Part shown: positions 40,294 through 52,035 of the stretch, one piece after another | Position numbering within the stretch: the stretch's first letter is position 1 | How the letters are laid out: each line of letters begins with the position of its first letter | DNA from: Multifurca ochricompacta | Taxonomy: Eukaryota; Basidiomycota; Agaricomycetes; Russulales; Russulaceae | DNA: 64,000 nt | Assembly: GCA_022496185.1 (NCBI GenBank) | Contig: WTXG01000006.1 | Coordinates: 248,001 to 312,000, forward strand | Reading direction: 5' to 3' | Made by a program: the position numbers and the translations under genes | The notes under the pieces: generated by a model | Told to the model about the DNA's origin: nothing | Seen by the model: the letters and a program-made list of their open reading frames with translations, nothing else | Databases searched by the model: none

Positions 40294-42351
40294 ATGTCTG
40301 ACGACTCCACCCACGGAGTGACATCCCTCGCGGGGATTCTAACCTTTGTTATCCTTTTTGTCACTTGGTATAGAAAGAGAGATCCTCTGGTTGGCCTTCT
40401 GTCATCTATTTACTGCCAGTCGGTGTTGACAGATCGTGACCATAGCTCGATGCCATACCTACAATAGGATTTTCGGATCCTATCCTCTCCTACTTATCCG
40501 TTGCCCGTTTTTACCTCGACGGTTCCCGCATGATCAATGAAGGCTATGAGAAGGTAATTCCAGCTGGATAGGTAATTGCAGTGAGTTGACCTTGGTGTTA
40601 TTTGAAGGTCAAACCGGGTTTATTCAAGATTCCTGTTTTCCGGAGATGGATAGTGTTGCCCGCAGGTGCCGAATTAATCGAGGATGTCAAGAGGGCACCA
40701 GATGACGTCTTGTGCTTGCGCGCAGCAGCCACGGAGGTATTTGCCATGCGCACGGGCGTGGCCTACGCTCATTACGATCATATCAGTTATTTCAAGCGGA
40801 CTACACTTTACCCATGTTGAACATGAAGGACCAATATCACAATGATGTAATCCGTTCAAAATTGACACGGAATATCGCAGATACTTTCAACGTAGTCCGC
40901 GACGAGCTTATCGGGTCCTTGGCAGACTATATCCCAAAATCTGGTGAAGGTATGTGAAGGCTCATCCAGGATGAGTCGACACTTCATAGAGAGTGTAGAG
41001 TGGACTAAGGTATCCATCTTACCGACAATACAACGTGTGGTCTGTCGGACCTCAAGTCGTGTATTCGTGGGTGCCCCTTTGTGTGCGTGATCATTCTTCA
41101 TTTCTTTCGTTGGTCATTGACCTGTGCTGGTGTATTGCAGGCCACAATCACGACTATCACGAACTGGCTTTGGGCTTTACGAGAAGTGTCATGAAGTCTG
41201 CCATTATAGTCGGCTTGTTTCCGAAACCTCTGAAACCGTGAGTGTCTGTATGTTCTGCACTTCATGGCTCTAACAATATTAAACTAGGATTGCTGCTCGA
41301 TTTCTCTCCAATATTCCTAATAGAACTCGACAAATGATGGCGTTTATTAGACCCTTGGTCGAGGAGCGTTCGGCAAAACTGGAAGCGGTCGGGAATGCAT
41401 GGACTGATGTGCCGGTTTGTTATCCTGTTTTGCGCGATTTCTTTCTTTCATCGTGCGATCGGGAGGACAGAACGATATGCTCACGTGGCTCATGAGTGAG
41501 GCTAAAGGAGTGGAGAAGTCGCTCGAAGGCCTGGCCCGGAGACTGCTCTTGATTAATTTTGCAGCGATTCACACTACCTCACTTGTAAATGTGGTTAATT
41601 TTCTTGCCAAAACGCGTTCCTAATTACAAATATACGCAGACGTTCACAGCAGTACTGTACAACATCCTCTCTAACCCAGAAGATATCGAGCCCCTCCGGC
41701 AAGAGGTCGAGGCGGTGGTGGAAGAGGAAGGCTGGACGAAAGCCGGAATAGACAAGATGTACAAGATCGATAGTTTTTTGCGGGAGACACTACGGCGCGA
41801 TGGTCTGGGTTTTAGTACGTCAGCTCCTTCAAAATTGAATTTTGGCTACTGATACTGGATTTCGAAGTTGGAATGCAACGCATCGCATTACGCCCCTTCA
41901 CATTTTCTAACGGCATGACCATCCCTGCTGGAACGATGATCGCATTTCCACTCGGTGCTACTCACACAGATGAAGCTTCCTATTCGAATCCTGAGGAATT
42001 TGACGGCTTTCGCTTCTCAAAGCTTTGTGAAAAGGAGGGGGATGTCCTGGCGACCAAATACAAAGCGGTTTCTCCATCCCCTGAAAGCCTATTTTTTGGC
42101 TTGGGGCGCCACGCATGGTGAGTATGCTGGCCTTGTTTGGTTTGTGCATGCCTGAGATGACATTAATGACTTGATTGAACAGCCCTGGGCGGTTCTTCGC
42201 GGCTAACGAAGTGAAGGTATTACTTGCACATATTCTTGTGACATATGACATCAAGTTCGAGGATGGGAAAGGAGTCCCGGGAAATTTGGAGATCGGCTCG
42301 TTCCGCATCCTCAGGGATACGAACGTATTGTTCAGGAGACGCCAGAAATAG
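40294..42351 (+). CDS. Cytochrome P450 monooxygenase (11 exons, 503 aa)
   Basis: This is a haem-thiolate monooxygenase anchored in the ER by an N-terminal membrane segment (residues 10-24). Exons: 40294-40389, 40446-40553, 40608-40736, 40787-40949, 40999-41082, 41141-41237, 41288-41414, 41471-41584, 41640-41814, 41868-42117, 42183-42351. They total 1512 bases, all introns being 49-65 bp GT-AG. Visible motifs are an I-helix AAIHTTS (in place of AGxDT), ExxR in RETLRR, and the haem loop FGLGRHACPGRFF, whose cysteine codon is split by the last intron. The frame is intact. It resembles agaricomycete P450s of the ent-kaurene-oxidase/CYP512-like kind, but the family is not certain and the substrate is unknown. 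It is the first host gene beside the transposon island. Confidence 0.93.
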
Positions 42352-44673
42352 TTCGGAAATCGGTGGTTCTGATAGGCTTTCATCTGTCTCGGAAAATAAA
42401 TTCGGACCTTAGTATAGAAAATTACCACGTCGCATGGCGTTGGGTTCGACGAATAAGAGGCTTACCTTCAACTTTGTCATCAGCTGTATGACCCTCAAGA
42501 TAGAGTATTTTTCTCCCAACCATTATTAACAGACAAATTCAAGTTAGTCAGATACCGGAGATGGCAGCCCGGATCCGATCATCGCTCAGGAACCTCAACC
42601 ATCCTCTCGTAACAATATTATGCGAGAATTTCCATACTCCCCTCTCTCTACGACCCTCGTATCACAAGCACAATATCCCTTCCTTTTGTGAAGTGGCCTC
42701 ATATTCCTAGAACTTGATTTATGTCCATTTGCAATCGTAGCCCAGCAAATGTTTTTCGATAGGCCAGAAATCAACGGCCGGCAGGCTGGCAGAAATCCAC
42801 ATGGAGCCACCACAGTCATGCTGGTCTGCTATGCGTGCGCACGTGCGAGAGGCACACCATCCCCATTGCTAAAGGATCCGTGATACGTATTGAGTGTCGA
42901 GGGGTACAGAAAGCGAACAATTCACCTTTCAGCTACCTTGCCACTCTAATTTAAAGTTCGATGAGCATGCATGACCTCTCTCACCGTTGATCATAACGTT
43001 GGGGAATTCCCCAAATCAACCGACGGTTGAAAATCGGGGGAATCCAGCCAAAAAAGTAAACGTGACGAGAGAGGGCCCCTCAGGCTGTCGGCATGGAGTG
43101 TCAAGCAATGACGACAATGTACTATCCCACCGTCCATAAATTGAATTCCCCAAGGTCCTCCATCTCAGGCGTGCCGCAGGGGCGAGTGCGAGTCGATGCT
43201 TGGACCATGATTCAATGCGCCTACTGTATTGTATCTCTCAACAAACAATTTGACGACTACTGGCCGGACCAGGTCCATCAAGGGCTGACTTGCGCACGGC
43301 GGTGATGTGACGATGGGAGCATAATAGCGGGCTTGTTCACGATGCATAACGACGAATGGAAGTGGGGTGCGTGCAAAGTTTGGGGAGGGAACCTAGCCGC
43401 CAAAAATGGTTTCAGTGTTTGGAGCATGATGGAGTCGAGATTCTGCATAGGAGGAAATGAAGGGGAGGAGGGATATGTAAGGACGACTTGAGTATGGAGG
43501 AAAGCGTTGGTAAGGCAGGAATAAGCAATTGGAAGGCGCAAGAGAATTGTGGCAAGGAGAATGGAGCTGACGACACAAGGAAGCCACAGGAGACTCAGAG
43601 AGAGAGGCGGAGTCGAGAAGGTGAAGTCTTGACTAAGGGAAGAACAATGGATGAGTAGGAAAGCTGTGTGTGTGCCTTTTGTCAAGGGGTGTGGCAGGGA
43701 AGAGGGCAAGGGGCATTGAATATGCTGTTGTGTGAGAGAGCTCAATCAAACAGGAATCTTCATCTCTTCGGAGACGAGCTCCAAACAAGGAGCAAGAGCA
43801 CAAAAAAGGCATACTGCTGAAAAGGAAAAGTATAATATAGTCTAAAGAGGCAAGAGCTGGTTTAAATACACAAGAGCTGGTTTAAATACACATCAAGTGT
43901 CATTACTAGTAAACTACAAGTATATCTACTGTTTGAGAATGTGTAAAGGACATTGCCAGAGAAAGGAGAAAATATTGATAGCAGGCAGATTAGTGTTGGC
44001 ACCCCATCCCAAGGTCTTTGTATTGCTCATTTGAAAGTGTGTACTCATTTGCCATATTGGGTCCCTTCAGTAGGGATCTGCATTGGCAGTTCTGAGTTCC
44101 GATTTCGTTCTTAATTTCTTCGATGGGGTGCCCACTCTTGGCATAGTCACCCCTGAAGTGGAGATCAGGCGCTTGACGGCTTTCCAAATTCGACTCAAAA
44201 TTCTTTAAGTGATTACCGATGTGGATGAGCTTACCAGATAATCATGATAGTTTTGACTTCCGTGGTAACTGAGAGGTATTTCTTCCATGTAATCTAGTCC
44301 TATGTGTGGTGAACAATGGTGGAGAGGGGTACAAATGATGGGATGATGTTGAACTGCATGCCAATTTATATCCTGGTGTTACGACTTAACGATATACGGC
44401 TTAACGACCAAACTATTCACAAGATTATCTCAAAAATCATTGCTTAATTTCATTAGTTCCTGATCATAATAAACCACCTCGCTCCTACACATTCTATCTA
44501 AGACCCAACAACACATTCCATAGGTCGCTCCCCATGTCAGCCTCGCCCAGTCTCGTACCTATTTAAACCCCATTTTCTTTCATAGTATCCTTAGTCTCGA
44601 TCTCTTGTTTCCATAGAATTCTAATCTCCAGAATATCATATATTTTCTTTGCTTCGCCTAGCACGCTTAGCAC
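42352..44673. other. Intergenic, no recognised gene
   Basis: I see no domain or conserved frame. A 155-codon minus-strand frame (43278-43745) is Ser/Pro/Leu-rich low complexity and unsupported. A 22-bp unit containing AAGAGCTGGTTTAAATACAC is duplicated in tandem at about 43850-43892. Neighbouring sequence is AT-rich. Confidence 0.5.
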
Positions 44674-45069
44674 TCATCTCACCACCCGAACTCCGCCAGA
44701 TTGATCATCTGGCATCGAACTCGATACGCTGAATGGTCTGTCAACCGTAACACCTGGACTGGATATGAACACTGGATACTCACCTTTGAGAGTCGCCTTC
44801 AATTTGAACTCTCTGCTTCTTCCTTGGCCTCTCCTCGACAGCTGAATGATAATGATTGTCAAAGGTGTAAATGGAAATGGAAATCCAATAATGATTGAGA
44901 CATACATGGCATCACCTGGGTCTATACAGATTGTCCAACTCTCAGTCTGCTGGGTAAAGTTGCCAAGCGAATCACTATAGCCTGGCAGATAATAAAGGTC
45001 CTGGTGTGGGTTGACTTTAATATGTTGAATGTCGAATGACTCTCTCAGCGTCGGGGGCGATGGAGCCAT
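44674..45069 (-). CDS. Hypothetical small protein (131 aa or a spliced variant)
   Basis: This is an uninterrupted minus-strand frame starting at 45069 after a CT-rich leader, with no recognised domain. The N-terminal half (SFDIQHIKVNPHQDLYYLPG, then ESWTICIDPGDAM) and the C-terminal half (FKLKATLKGEYPVFIS) look like ordinary protein. The stretch between them (YVSIIIGFPFPFTPLTIIIIQ) coincides with a GTATGT...AG interval. A 72-bp intron from that donor to CTGTCGAG would stay in frame and remove the odd hydrophobic run, giving about 107 residues. I do not recognise the family. No signal peptide is evident. Confidence 0.35.
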   Translation of the reverse strand: MAPSPPTLRESFDIQHIKVNPHQDLYYLPGYSDSLGNFTQQTESWTICIDPGDAMYVSIIIGFPFPFTPLTIIIIQLSRRGQGRSREFKLKATLKGEYPVFISSPGVTVDRPFSVSSSMPDDQSGGVRVVR

Positions 45070-47578
45070 AGCGTTACATTAACAAGCACAAGCAGAAATT
45101 CAAAGTCTGAGAGAGAAAGGTGACACAGGATGCTTGTACTTCACGTACACAGTCCCTGTATTTAACGAACAAGCCATCTATTGACAAAAAAATAAAAAAT
45201 AAGAGCTTTTCGCATTTCCACAATTCAAGTAAAATTTCAGAATATGGAGGTGTTTATTCGCTTCGCCTTCAAAGGCCAAGCCAGTTTGGATTTGGGCTTG
45301 GCTTCACGAGAACAGTAGAAACCTCCGACCCGGCTCCTTCGCCTTCAGCTCAGGCCAGCGACCCTACCTTACCTTAGCATTTGGTATCGTTCAGTCCAGT
45401 CCCAGTCATGGCGATGATCCGTGATCTATTAGTTCTGTGAGATATGGCGCACATCCCGCATTAAAGGCATTGAACTAAGTAAACGGGTACCCGCTTCGTT
45501 ATCACCTCCTTCCAGGCGGTGATCCTCAAGGGTATGGGCATCTCCTCGTGTCTGCAGGCCCCAGGGCAAGTTCAGATTAGGAATTTGACCCACTCCCAGC
45601 ACAGCGCCACCATAGACGCTTACTGAAGTCTTATCCTTGCACGTAAGAGCGGTTGTAGATGGTTAGATTGTACGTAAAACACCGTTTTATGATATGTTAA
45701 TGACCTGACCCTAGCAATCTGCCATTTGCCCTTGTTTCTTACCACCAAAAAAAATCTTGTGAATTTATCCTTCTCGGAAATGTTCCCACAATTGTCGGGC
45801 TTGTCTTTGTCGTTGTCAGCAAGCCCTTGCACCAGCAATGAAAATTGGAGTCCAAGTTGGCAATACATCTTCAAGTTGGGTCAGAAACGAGAGTGTTGAC
45901 TGTAAGCCCAGGTGCCCAGGGTCTAAGGAGGATAAGCCGTGTTGTCAAGTAAGATCACGGAGCTGAAGACTGCCTTTGCGTCCGAGATTGTGGTCAGGCC
46001 AATTATCAGGGTGTAACAACATCTGCGGTTTAAACGAGATACTAGGCTGCTTTTAGAAGAGAAAACAAGACGTACAGGTATATTATCCGATTAGTATACC
46101 CCCGCTCCCTGAGGCAGGTTTCCCTTGATTATGTTTGGCTGGCGCAACGCCGTCACCTATCTTCCATTTTCCCATCCCCCATCCCTTAGCGGCATTTGGA
46201 TAGGACCGACAGCACCACAAACTTCTAGCGGCTGTTCAAGACATTGTGTACCAGTCTGCAAGAGAATGGGTGATGCCAGTGTATGTGGGAAGACAATATT
46301 GACATACTGAGGTCGTCCCGTAGCAACTTCCCTGCCAGCGTGAGGTCTTGTTTGTTAGGTACTCCGGGAAGTTGGCGCATCCAATTCAGGGTATGAAATC
46401 AATCCCTCCTTAAACCCGTTTTCCTTGCAAAAGACGCGTCCGTCTTGACATACTGACAAGGTCGAGTAAGAAGCAAGCGCGTAGAAAGGGTGCTTGGGCA
46501 ATGGAGAGTGGTTGAATGACGAACCGAAGCTCCCCACTCTGCCCTGCTGAAACTTCATTTACACGTAATCCCCCTTTCAACGGCCCGCCGCTAAGTGGCT
46601 CACCTCTTTACCATGGAGGTGGAAGTACCAAGATGTCAACATTAAGTGCCGCTTGGGAATGGGTCGTGCAAGTGTTTCGTCCCACGCACGCAACTAACTT
46701 GCAAGGCACTGTCGCAAGAAGAACAGGCATAATTGTAAATGCAGCTTTTCTAAATGAAAGACGTATGCAAGCGCGAGGAGGCCTGCGGCTGCAATACTTC
46801 CCCTCGAGTCACCGCAAAAGAAGAAAAGGAGTACACGCAAAAAGCGGGCATGCGAGAAACCTACTACTGGTGGGAGGACTAGTACGGGATTTATAAACGA
46901 GGGATTGTCATCTCAGGGGAGGACAGTCTTATTTTCGATCGAAAGGCAGAGCTGCCGCCAATCCTGACAAGTGGGATGTGTTCACAAAAGCAAAAGCTCA
47001 GCTCAGATTCTCGTCGTCGTCGAGAAACAAGGTTCAAGCTTGGCGCTGTATGAGCAGGATCGGAACAGTGCGGTGGATATTGACGGGCCACGACACAATC
47101 GTAAGTTGATGTTAATGGTGCCATGAAGTTTTTTGGCGACAGCTTCTATGTAATTATTCGTGTACGCGGTGACCACACTGTTTGCTTGGAAGAGAGACCT
47201 CAATCCTTGTAGTTGTCGTACTAGGCGGAGAAACCCAAAATTGAGAAAGAAGTGATATCACGGCGTGTCATGGTCGGACTTGACTAGATTGATCATGACA
47301 GACGATGACTGAACTGAATTCTAGTCAATCTCTCGCTTCGCTTACTTGAGGTTAGAACGTGCCGACGCGCAACAATCCCAAGGCGGATGAATTTACTAAA
47401 TAAGGTAATAATCGGGCCGACGAGCACGCAATCGAGGCCGTGAGTCTACATCCATTGTTCGACGGAACCGAATCAAGTCACGGGGACGTGAAAGGCGCAT
47501 ATATTTAAGTTGTCATCGACGCGTTCCCCGTTTCCATAGCTCTTTTTCCTGACCGCGTATGTTTTCGCAGTCAGGCAT
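45070..47578. other. Intergenic, no recognised gene
   Basis: No conserved frame was found. The longest plus-strand frame (46516-46896) shows no domain and odd composition. The last 300 bases are the small heat-shock gene's upstream region. Confidence 0.5.
47500..47508 (+). promoter_or_regulatory. TATA-like box of the small heat-shock gene
   Basis: TATATTTAA lies about 70 bases upstream of the first ATG (47579), followed by a pyrimidine-rich start region (TTTCCATAGCTCTTTTTCC). A loose TTC..GAA..GAA array sits just upstream (about 47458-47472), but its spacing is not that of a canonical heat-shock element. Confidence 0.45.
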
Positions 47579-48791
47579 ATGCAAATGTCATATCGCTATC
47601 CATATAACGACCCAGGTCTCCCTCAAGATACAATGTCGCCCACGACACCCAGCGGGGCTAGCAACGCCAGTACACCCGTGAACAATCCTTGGGACTACGA
47701 TGTCGCTCCCTTGGCTTCCAATCCAGCTCAACAACCTCAAAATCCTACTACATCAACGAATCTTCTGACTCTTCACCGAGCAGAGTTTTCTCCGCAAGAT
47801 TTATCTCCAGTTTCTGTTGCCCCTGCTGTTTCTTCTCCAGCAGTGATACAGCTCGAGGAGCGTGTTCCCGTTGTGCCTAGCCAGTATCATCGTTCACGTA
47901 TCAGAACGACTAGTGGTGAGAGCAAGTTTCGCATGCATGTCCAGAAGGACGCATCGGGCGCGAACACACAACAGCCTGGGGGGACTAGTACAGGTGCTGC
48001 ACGATCGTCAGGTCTGGTGCGCACCTCCCCCATGAACGCCCGCAGAGAGTCGACGCGGGCCCACCCGTATTGTCGTCCTCATAGTGCTGGATCAGAGGGG
48101 GTGGCTGCTCGTGCTCCCATTGTGGGAGCTGCTAAAACCTCACGATCAGTGAGCGATCACACTCGTATTTCACCATTTACAGCCGAGAATAGCTCCGGGC
48201 TGACGCGGATGAGGTGCGCTGCGCCGTAACCCCCCCCCCCTCCCTTCTCCCCTTCCCTTTAATTTCTGTTCTCTCGCCCACGTGGGCTCTGACTCTTGTG
48301 CCGGCCCTGCAGCCCACCGCCTGCTGTGCCTGGCACTACGCCCAGTCAATCAACATCCCCTTCAAAGGTGTATTCAATTCGTACCGATATCCATTTCAAC
48401 ATCAATACGAACACTATGACTGCCATGCTCGAGTTGCCAGGTGTCAAGCATAGCGAACTTAGTGTGACCCTCGCAACTGAGCCATATACTCATGCAAGAC
48501 AGATAACAGTCTCAGGGCGAACATATCCCCCATTTGCAGAACCCACTCCCGAAGATCGCGAGCGAACAAAACGAGAGCGAAAGTTCGGGGAATTCCTAAG
48601 GCGGTTCCAAGTGCCACCTCATACCCAGGTTTGTCTAAAGTTCTTTATCGTCGTTCTCCCTGATGCACCTGGCTGTGTATTTCCAGGCCCCCGACATTGA
48701 AGCTGAGATGAAGGACGGTGTGCTCATGCTCATAATTCACCTCGGCACACCTGCACCTGTGGAAGCTCCACAGATAATCACAATCAACTAG
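47579..48791 (+). CDS. Small heat-shock protein (HSP20/alpha-crystallin domain), 351 aa
   Basis: This is an ATP-independent holdase chaperone by family. Exons are 47579-48213, 48313-48628 and 48687-48791 (1056 bases). The first intron is 99 bp with a polyC run, the second 58 bp. The N-terminal 210 residues are Ser/Pro/Thr-rich and look disordered. The alpha-crystallin domain starts near residue 225 (YSIRTDIHFN, then MLELPGV) and ends with FGEFLRRFQVPPHTQAPDIEAEMKDG and LMLIIHLG. The usual closing I-x-I motif appears as ITIN at the very C-terminus. A second in-frame ATG at 47585 is an alternative start. At about 350 residues it is longer than ordinary fungal Hsp20 proteins (150-220). Confidence 0.88.
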
Positions 48792-49679
48792 ATCGCTGTG
48801 CGCTCTTGATATGCTTTCTATATTCTGAGCTGGACGTTATTTGAAAAGGACAATGTGCTGCTGTCTTACTACCCCCCTCCCCCCTTCTGTTTGTTTTTAT
48901 ATTTTCTTCGTCAATTTTTTTACTGATGACGTTTGAAGCTTGGAGTTATGAATGCCCCCTGTTTAATATACTTGTGCGACACCATGGTATCATAATTTAT
49001 CTATACCTACAGTCCCATTCAATACTTTTGACCTTCACCACCACTCCAGCATGTACATATAATGGCTCGCATCTTGCCGCCTCCTTGTGTAGCCCACACT
49101 TCAGAAATGAACTCCATCTTGCACGTTTTATTGGACCCAACTTTACTTGTTCACCGAAGAAATTTTTTTTAAAGTCAAAATGACAAAAAAAAAACAATCC
49201 AGCATCTTCATGGGCTCGACCGCTCTCATCTTCTCCAGGCTTTTGTCTAATATCACAACAACAATATTAAATTGTCTGTAAGATGGAAGGAAACATCAAG
49301 CCTCCCCCCCCCTCCCTACTCTTTTATTTGTTTTATTATTTTTGTCGCCCGCGAAACAGAGTTGAACTGCCGCGGCACTCGAGATGCGCGTATAAGGGCT
49401 TCTCAAAAGTAATGCGCCACTGGCGCTGCGCTGACTGATACGTTATCCCCCTCCCAACACCCCACCAACACAAACCCTTCCTCGACAACGACAGACGAAT
49501 ATCAAGTCCGGTTCAGAATAGCCAAGGCCCCACTACACGTTGCACATGACAAATGTAAGCCGATAAAATAAAAAATAAAATAAAAACAGTTGGCGCATGA
49601 GTGAGGAGAGATTGTGAGGGGAGGGAGGGGGAGGGAGGGGGAGGGGGGGAATGTGGGAACGAGAGAAAGATGCGGTGTA
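48792..49679. other. Convergent intergenic region
   Basis: This is the shared 3' flank of the small heat-shock gene (+) and aspartokinase (-). It contains polyA, polyT and polyC runs and a GGGGAGGGAGG run (about 49618-49650). No gene is recognised. Confidence 0.6.
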
Positions 49680-51886
49680 CTAACCTCTGCCCTTGGGTCC
49701 CTCGGGTTTGATCTGAAGACAACTCTGATGAATGAGGTTGAGTGCTTTAACGGCGTCGCGCGCGTCGAGGACGCAGGAGATGTTGATCTCATTCGCACCC
49801 TGGCTGATCATTTCGATGTTCACGTTACCCTGAGCGAGCGTCGTGAACATGCGTCCGGCTATGCCGACCATGTTTCGCATTTGCAATCCCACCATCGAAA
49901 GGATCGCCATGTCATGGTGCACGGATACCTTGATAAGTGTAAGCACCCAGGCAGAGAGAGATAGGTAAGTAAGCAAGCAAGCAAGCAAGCAAGAGCGTGA
50001 GCGTCAGTCAGGTAAAAGGAGTAAGGTGGAGAAAGTCGCACAATTCCAATCTTTTCCAAATCACGAACTAAACGTGCTTGCAGCTTACGATCGAGTACGT
50101 CCTCGATCGCCATACTGACAAAGACCTCGCTCGTACTGATCAGGTCCACGACGACGCCGAAACGGTCGAGGGTACTGAAGATACCCGCCAGGAAACCATG
50201 AGACACGCTCTTACGATTCGATTGCACATTCAGCACGACAATGCGTTCCTTGATCGTCACGGCTGTCGGCAGTCGTTGTCGCGGCGTCCCCGAACCATTG
50301 ATGTGTCCGTTGGTGAGGATCCCGTCGACAAAAGCGCCACCAAAGTCGGACCGAGGCTGCTCGGACTCGAGGTCCGCTTCCGGGTCAATGACCGTGCCTC
50401 CCCCGCGTGGGTTCTCGACATTCTTGATACGTATGGGAATCTTTTTTCTGATGACCTGGTGGCGCGTTTTAGAAAGAAAAGAAAAAAAAGATCTCATCTG
50501 GTAAGATGTAAGGGAGGGGGGGGGAGAAGGTCGAATGCGTGCCTGCTCCATGGTAAACGGGTGTACGACCTCACTACCGTAGTACGTCAGTTCGGCGGCC
50601 TCCTCCGGGGAGATAACCGGAATGATGCGCGCGGTAGGAACCTTGCGCGGATCCGCTGTGAAGATCCCGTCGACTTCCTTCCATATCTGCAACTCGGATG
50701 CGCCAAGACCTGCTGCTAGGAGAGCTGCTGCAAGGTCAGTATACCCACGACCCACTTGTCTTAGTAAAGAGCCCGGTACAGGACCGAAGAAGCCTGCATA
50801 CTTAAACGTTTAAGCGGTCCAACCCCAAGTAGCAGAATAAGGAAACCTACCTGTGACGACTGGCACACGTGGCCCGCATTGTCGAACCCTTTCAGCAAAC
50901 GCGACGCTCACTCGATCGTAAAAGTCTTGCCCAAGTGAACCATCAACCTCGTCGTAAGGGGGCACGATGTTCTCCAGTGATATATATTCCGCGTCTATAC
51001 CCTGCGTCAACAGTTTTATCAAAGGCAGGGAGAAAAACGAAGACTTGAGGGGAACATACCCTGTCCCTGAGTGCGGCAGCAATGATTTTGCACCCAAGTT
51101 TTTCCCCAAACCCAACGATGCTATCTTTAGACCTGGTGAAATCTCGTCTATAATCTGAAGCGGATTTACGGAATATTAGTCGCGTCAAATACGACCCATT
51201 CAGGAAGGAAGAATGGACAGACCTGTGTTGCATATAAAAACGCTCTCAGGTTCTCGCAGTCCTTAATAATCTCTGCTTCGAGCTCGGCAAGAAGCTCTTT
51301 CCCTCTCACGCAACTGTGCGCTGCAGTTATATGCTCGGAGCAAATGACATCGACGGTTTTGCTAAACGACGCCACAGAATTCACGGATTGGTCGACAAGG
51401 GCGGCAGGAGTGTCAGGTGGAGATCCTGTACGTGAACTTCGGGGGATGGGAGAATCTGTAAATGGAGTCACTGTGCCTGACCGCTGAGGAGACGGGGTTG
51501 GTGGAACGCGCTTGAGAGCTTCGGATGCTGCGAGTAAGAGAAGGTTGGTGGTCCCTAGCGCTTTAGTGGAACCGGAACGCGCGGAACAAACAATAGCGAG
51601 CTTATTCTATCCAAGTAATCGCTATACACCAAAATTCAGGAAATAGGGTTAGCGCGGTCGAGTTAAGGGTCCAAAGGAATCAGACGCACGGAACAATGTT
51701 CTCCGCAATCTGTGACGCAAATTTCCCAACACTTGTACCGCCGTATTTTTGTACGAGCCATGGGGCGTCAGGATCGATTGTGTTTTGGTGCAGGATTGGA
51801 GGTGTTCCTGGTGGTGGCGGTGTCTCAATGGAAGACAGTGAAGGGGATGAAACTGCAGAGGTAGATGGTGTTGATGGTTCTGACAT
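49680..51886 (-). CDS. HOM3: Aspartokinase, with two apparent one-base frame breaks
   Basis: This enzyme phosphorylates aspartate in the first step of threonine, methionine and isoleucine synthesis. Exons on the minus strand: 51690-51886, 51223-51621, 51060-51154, 50851-51001, 50543-50793, 50042-50455, 49680-49928. Motifs in order are VQKYGGTSVGKF (kinase start), VCSARSGSTKALGTTNLLL, SIVGFGEKLGCKI, GRGYTDLAAALLAAGL, WKEVDGIFTADPRKVP, and EEAAELTYYGSEVVHPFTMEQ. Two ACT regulatory domains follow (ISTSEVFVSMA; MVGLQMRNMVGIAGRMF). Summed exons are 1756 bases, two short of 586 codons. One base is missing near 51610 (between DYLD and NKLA) and one near 51136 (between EISP and RSKD). Each would be explained by a triple base read as a double. 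The gap at 50456-50542 would be a GC-AG intron. Gene identity is secure; functionality is not. Confidence 0.92.
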
Positions 51887-52028
51887 GACAGTCTGCTAAG
51901 TTGACGAGACAAATACCAGACGAGATTGAATCAATTAATGGCCCAAGGCCGTGTTTTCTTTTTTTGGGGGGTTGTACGAGTACGAAAGTGAAAAAAATAA
52001 TAATAAAAAGACAATTTCGATTGATTCC

Positions 52029-52035
52029 TGACTCA
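52029..52035. promoter_or_regulatory. Gcn4/CpcA-type site upstream of aspartokinase
   Basis: TGACTCA, the consensus for Gcn4 (CPC1/CpcA in filamentous fungi), lies about 143 bp upstream of the aspartokinase ATG. General amino-acid control of aspartokinase is established in yeast. Control here is inference. Confidence 0.5.

Noticed and set aside
43278..43745. 155-codon minus-strand frame
   Set aside because: Ser/Pro/Leu-rich low complexity with no domain, no splice signals and no context.
46516..46896. 126-codon plus-strand frame upstream of the small HSP
   Set aside because: No recognisable domain, and composition fits random open sequence.
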